64,000 bases of DNA from Chitinivibrionales bacterium. GTDB lineage: Bacteria > Fibrobacterota > Chitinivibrionia > Chitinivibrionales > WJKA01. Shown piece by piece: positions 62,861 to 64,000 of this stretch; position 1 is the stretch's first letter; each line of letters opens with the position of its first letter. The notes under the pieces were generated by a model. It was not told the origin of the DNA, searched no databases, and saw only the letters and a list, made by a program, of their open reading frames with translations. The DNA is taken from NCBI GenBank assembly GCA_014728295.1, contig WJLW01000025.1, positions 108,862-172,861 of the forward strand, in the 5' to 3' direction. The translations under genes and the position numbers were made by a program.

Positions 62861-63499
62861 CTACCTCGATTTTGAGAGGTTCTTTTTGACAAAGACATAT
62901 CCCTTGTTTCTTCCCGGGACAGAGCCTTTTACAAGAACGAGACCTTCTTCTTTGTCAAGAGAAAATATTTCGAGACCTTTGATGGTTTGCTGCTCTGCAC
63001 CATAGTGCCCGGCCATCTTCAAGCCGGGAAAGACACGTGCGGGATAGGTGCCTGCTCCCAGAGAACCTCGATCGCGATGATTGGTATTACCGTGTGTTTC
63101 GCGACCGCGCTGAAAATTATGCCGCTTTATGGTACCGGTGTAGCCGCGCCCCTTGGTTGTTCCCGAAACGTCAACGTATTCAACATTGTCAAAAATTTCA
63201 ATTCCGACTTTCTGGCCCGGTGCCAATTCGCTGTCTTCCGCTTCGATACCGAATTCCCTGACTACTCTGGTTGGCTCGGTGCCGAGTTTATTAAAATGTC
63301 CCAGCCGGGGCCTGGTGACCCTTTTTTCTTTGCAGGCATCAAAGCCCAATTGCGCAGCAGTGTATCCGTCTTTTTCGGTTGTTTTGACCTGATGCACAAC
63401 GTTCTTGCCGATCTGTATTATAGTAACAGGAACCGACTCGCCTGTCTCCTTGTCGAAAACGCTGGTCATTCCTATCTTCTTGCCGATTAGTCCTTGCAT
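62861..63499 (-). CDS. rplC: 50S ribosomal protein L3
   Basis: A 212-residue L3 that initiates 50S assembly. It has GLIGKKIGMTSVFDKETGES and the central loop HGNTNHRDRGSLGAGTYPAR with VFPGLKMAGHYG, the region methylated on Gln by PrmB in other bacteria. Confidence 0.97.
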   Translation of the reverse strand: MQGLIGKKIGMTSVFDKETGESVPVTIIQIGKNVVHQVKTTEKDGYTAAQLGFDACKEKRVTRPRLGHFNKLGTEPTRVVREFGIEAEDSELAPGQKVGIEIFDNVEYVDVSGTTKGRGYTGTIKRHNFQRGRETHGNTNHRDRGSLGAGTYPARVFPGLKMAGHYGAEQQTIKGLEIFSLDKEEGLVLVKGSVPGRNKGYVFVKKNLSKSR

Positions 63500-63533
63500 A
63501 ACAAAGCCTGTCAGGAGAAACGGTTAATGTTTG

Positions 63534-63842
63534 CTATACCTTAATTTCAACATCGACACCGGCAGGCAGATCGAGTTTCATGAGTGAGTCGACCGTCTGA
63601 GGTGTAGATTCCAATATGTCAATTAATCGTTTGTAAATGCGAGTTTCGAACTGTTCCCGCGATTTCTTGTTTACATGAGGAGATCGCAGAACCGTGTAAA
63701 TTGATTTTTCGGTCGGCAACGGCACGGGGCCGGAAATGCGTGCACCGGTGCCTTTGGCCGTACGTACAATATCCGAAGCCGATTTGTCCAGAATATTGTG
63801 ATCAAAAGATTTCAGTCTGATTCTAATTCGTTCACCGGGCAC
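63534..63842 (-). CDS. rpsJ: 30S ribosomal protein S10
   Basis: A 102-residue S10, also the NusE antitermination factor. It starts at GTG 63842, 7 bases after AAGGAG, giving [18 protein letters not shown]. The [10 protein letters not shown] region (the NusB/NusG contact) is intact. Confidence 0.97.
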   Translation of the reverse strand: MPGERIRIRLKSFDHNILDKSASDIVRTAKGTGARISGPVPLPTEKSIYTVLRSPHVNKKSREQFETRIYKRLIDILESTPQTVDSLMKLDLPAGVDVEIKV

Positions 63843-63859
63843 TGTGCGCTCCTTCTAAA

Positions 63860-64000
63860 TTATTCAACGATATCCGTGACCACACCTGCGCCGACGGTTC
63901 TTCCGCCTTCTCTGATGGCAAAGCGCAGTTCTTTTTCCATGGCAATCGGTGCGATCAGCTCGACTTCCAGGTTTGCGTTATCAGAGGGCATGATCATCTC
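63860..64000 (-). CDS. tuf: Elongation factor Tu, C-terminal fragment cut by the window edge
   Basis: The last 46 codons of EF-Tu: [20 protein letters not shown], then [20 protein letters not shown], ending VTDIVE and TAA at 63860-63862. This is the end of domain 3, which binds the tRNA T-arm. The gene continues beyond base 64000. It stands 17 bases before rpsJ, so the order tuf-rpsJ is that of the classic str/S10 junction. Confidence 0.95.
   Translation of the reverse strand, partial: EMIMPSDNANLEVELIAPIAMEKELRFAIREGGRTVGAGVVTDIVE

Overview
The window comes from a diderm bacterium with about 50% GC. Lipid A synthesis (lpxK), a TonB-dependent receptor, lipoproteins and several secreted proteins ending in type IX secretion (Por) or FlgD-like C-terminal domains place it in the Fibrobacterota or a related FCB-group lineage. 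The phylum is an inference from domain styles; a tree of the ribosomal proteins would settle it. I see no prophage, insertion sequence, CRISPR array or rRNA gene. Two tRNA genes are present (Gly-CCC and His-GTG).

Layout. 0.2-5.6 kb (+): a cytoplasmic protein with a degenerate GGDEF-like domain, and a secreted beta-helix protein of pectate-lyase/GH55 type. 5.6-18.3 kb (-): a long co-oriented block, read from rpmE through a DUF1385 membrane protein, prfA, prmC, lpxK, two SH3 membrane proteins (one also with receiver-like and DUF4388 domains), ruvX and a fibronectin-type lipoprotein to a 1.57-kilo-residue C25 (gingipain/PorU family) peptidase and a class I amidotransferase. 18.6-20.9 kb (+): a TonB-dependent receptor, convergent with a small lipoprotein gene. 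21.7-26.2 kb (+): a probable operon of a small membrane protein, gmk, a double-FHA ABC transporter, a membrane-anchored Ser/Thr kinase and yraN. 26.3-34.4 kb (+): a cytoplasmic GH2 enzyme, an orphan XylF-like sugar-binding lipoprotein, then rex-serC-serA with a sigma70-type promoter flanked by two Rex-operator-like palindromes.

34.5-44.9 kb (-): a four-gene envelope cassette and the most unusual part of the window. It encodes a membrane-anchored protein with a Cys-rich Mu-F-like motif, a PorV-like barrel with a beta-propeller apparently inserted after its first segment, an M6-type protease homologue whose HExxH site has become NQVAR, and a peptidase-MA protein with an intact HExxH and a Tol-like propeller. 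45.0-48.8 kb holds icd, tRNA-Gly, a TPR-like exported protein, tRNA-His and a secreted protein of unknown function. 49.0-64.0 kb (-) is the complete tuf/S10-spc-alpha ribosomal superoperon (tuf truncated by the window edge) through rpoA and rplQ, with a class II fructose-bisphosphate aldolase directly behind it and a strong terminator after that.

The genes combine growth functions (ribosome, translation release, serine synthesis under a redox regulator, glycolysis and TCA enzymes) with an elaborate export and envelope apparatus. Eleven of the 28 genes from rpsJ to rplQ start with GTG or TTG, most behind strong Shine-Dalgarno sequences, which is a striking feature of this genome.
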